A DNA stretch of 64,000 nt. It comes from Bacteroidia bacterium. GTDB taxonomy: Bacteria; Bacteroidota; Ignavibacteria; SZUA-365. The translations under genes and the position numbers were made by a program. Location of the stretch: the NCBI GenBank assembly GCA_027493955.1, contig JAOSJT010000001.1, forward strand, positions 5,008,552-5,072,551. The letters run 5' to 3'. The notes below the pieces were generated by a model. It did not search any database and was not told the DNA's origin. It saw only the letters and a program-made list of their open reading frames with translations. Below, piece after piece: positions 63,020 to 64,000 of the stretch; positions within the stretch are counted from its first letter, which is position 1; the number at the start of each line of letters is the position of its first letter.

Positions 63020-64000
63020 GTGCCCACACGCAGGGTGATAGACGAACGGTCATTCTGCGAGGAGCGAAGCGGAGTCGCAGAAACCATCCCTCCCCGCGCC
63101 CGACCCTCCGATTTCGCTCAGGACGCGCCTTTCGACTTCGCGCAAGGTCACAGACGAACGGTCATTCTGCGCGGAGCGAAGCGGAGTCGCAGAATCCATC
63201 TCTCCCCGCGCCCGACCCTCCGATTTCGCTCAGTACGCGCCTTTCGACTTCGCGCAAGGTCACAGACGAACGGTCATTCTGCGCGGAGCGAAGCGGAGTC
63301 GCAGAATCCATCCCTCCCCGCGCCCGACCCTTCGATTTCGCTCAGGACGCGCCTTTCGATTTCGCGCAAGGTCACAGACGGGCGGTCATTCTGCGCGGAG
63401 CGAAGCGGAGTCGCAGAATCCATCTCTCCCCGCGCCTGACCCTCCGATTTCGCTCAGGACGCGCCTTTCGACTTCGCGCAAGGTCACAGACGAACGGTCA
63501 TTCTGCGCGGAGCGAAGCGGAGTCGCAGAATCCATCTCTCCCCGCGCCCGACCCTCCGATTTCGCTCAGGACGCGCCTTTCGACTTCGCGCAAGGTCATA
63601 GACGAACGGTCATTCTGCGCGGAGCGAAGCGGAGTCGCAGAATCCATCCCTCCCCGCGCCCGACCCTCCGATTTCGCTCAGGACGCGCCTTTCGACTTCA
63701 CGCAAGGTCACAGACGAACGGTCATTCTGCGCGGAGCGAAGCGGAGTCGCAGTAACCATCCCTCCCCGCGCCCGACCCTCCGATTTCGCTCAGTACGCGC
63801 CTTTCGACTTCGCGCAAGGTCACAGACGAACGGTCATTCTGCGCGGAGCGAAGCGGAGTCGCAGTAACCATCCCTCCCCGCGTCTGCCCCTTCGATTTCG
63901 CTCAGGACGCGCCTTTCGACTTCACGCAGGGTGACAGACGAACGGTCATTCTGCGCGGAGCGAAGCGGAGTCGCAGAATCCATCCCTCCCCGCGCCCGAC
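63020..64000. repeat. 112-bp tandem repeat array running past the window end
   Basis: CGGTCATTCTGCG recurs at 63047, 63159, 63271, 63383, 63495, 63607, 63719, 63831 and 63943, at an exact 112-bp period. Each unit contains ATTCTGCG and CGCAGAAT arms that can pair, separated by CGGAGCGAAGCGGAGT. Changes between copies are few, so the array is recent or kept alike by conversion. Because 112 is not a multiple of three, long open frames arise in all plus frames; they are not genes. Confidence 0.95.

Noticed and set aside
62995-63867. Apparent 290-residue protein with repeated basic blocks
   Set aside because: It is the 112-bp repeat translated. Overlapping frames are open as well, there is no ribosome site, and the repeat length is not a multiple of three.
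63020-64000. Possible CRISPR array
   Set aside because: Units are 112 bp and repeated over their full length, with no variable spacers and no cas genes.

Overview
The window looks like a chromosomal segment from a fairly GC-rich Gram-negative bacterium of the Bacteroidota/Chlorobiota superphylum (Ignavibacteria or Kapabacteria-like). This rests on an outer-membrane beta-barrel-like giant protein, the AlgoCIS/MAC-type injection-system gene set, PKD and DUF5908 proteins, and Shine-Dalgarno and sigma70/sigma54-like sites. The taxonomic placement is an inference. No rRNA, tRNA, integrase or CRISPR array was seen.

Layout. 1-8.2 kb is housekeeping: a TlpA-like thioredoxin, an FMN reductase, a large exported protein, and lipid genes (PlsC-like acyltransferase, acyl-CoA dehydrogenase, enoyl-ACP-reductase-type SDR). 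8.2-10.2 kb holds three 148-bp repeats and an eroded AbiEi-type toxin-antitoxin pair with palindromic operators. 10.6-40.9 kb is the centrepiece, an extracellular contractile injection system (eCIS). It begins with a sigma54 activator gene behind its own sigma70-like promoter. A consensus -24/-12 promoter with two upstream enhancer-like palindromes follows. A co-directional run then encodes cap protein, unknown protein, sheath, two tubes, DUF5908, LysM hub protein, spike hub, PAAR tip, gp25, two giant baseplate proteins, a PKD protein, tape measure, two DUF4157 cargo-like proteins and an AAA+ ATPase.

40.9-46.5 kb is accessory: a 218-bp tandem array, a probable toxin-antitoxin-chaperone (TAC) module with a SecB-like third gene, a membrane protein, a possible 25-residue ORF and a DUF6161 protein. 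46.9-56.8 kb is a four-gene minus-strand operon with 4-nt overlaps throughout: PLD-SNF2 helicase, DUF1016/YhcG nuclease, Eco57I-type methyltransferase and RecF/SMC-like ATPase. It is very probably a restriction/defence module. 57.8-60.5 kb has an SLC13-type transporter with RCK_C domains followed by an MscS channel. 60.7-64 kb has a truncated AbiEi antitoxin, a small lipoprotein, a glycine-rich exported protein and a 112-bp tandem array running off the end.

How it fits together. The regulator is probably made from its own promoter, binds the palindromes near 12.23 and 12.30 kb and activates sigma54 polymerase at 12.38 kb, which would transcribe about 28 kb of injection-system genes as one unit. 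The DUF4157 proteins behind the tape measure are the likely payload. The defence genes, two broken toxin-antitoxin loci, the TAC module and the repeat arrays mark this chromosome stretch as a variable region.
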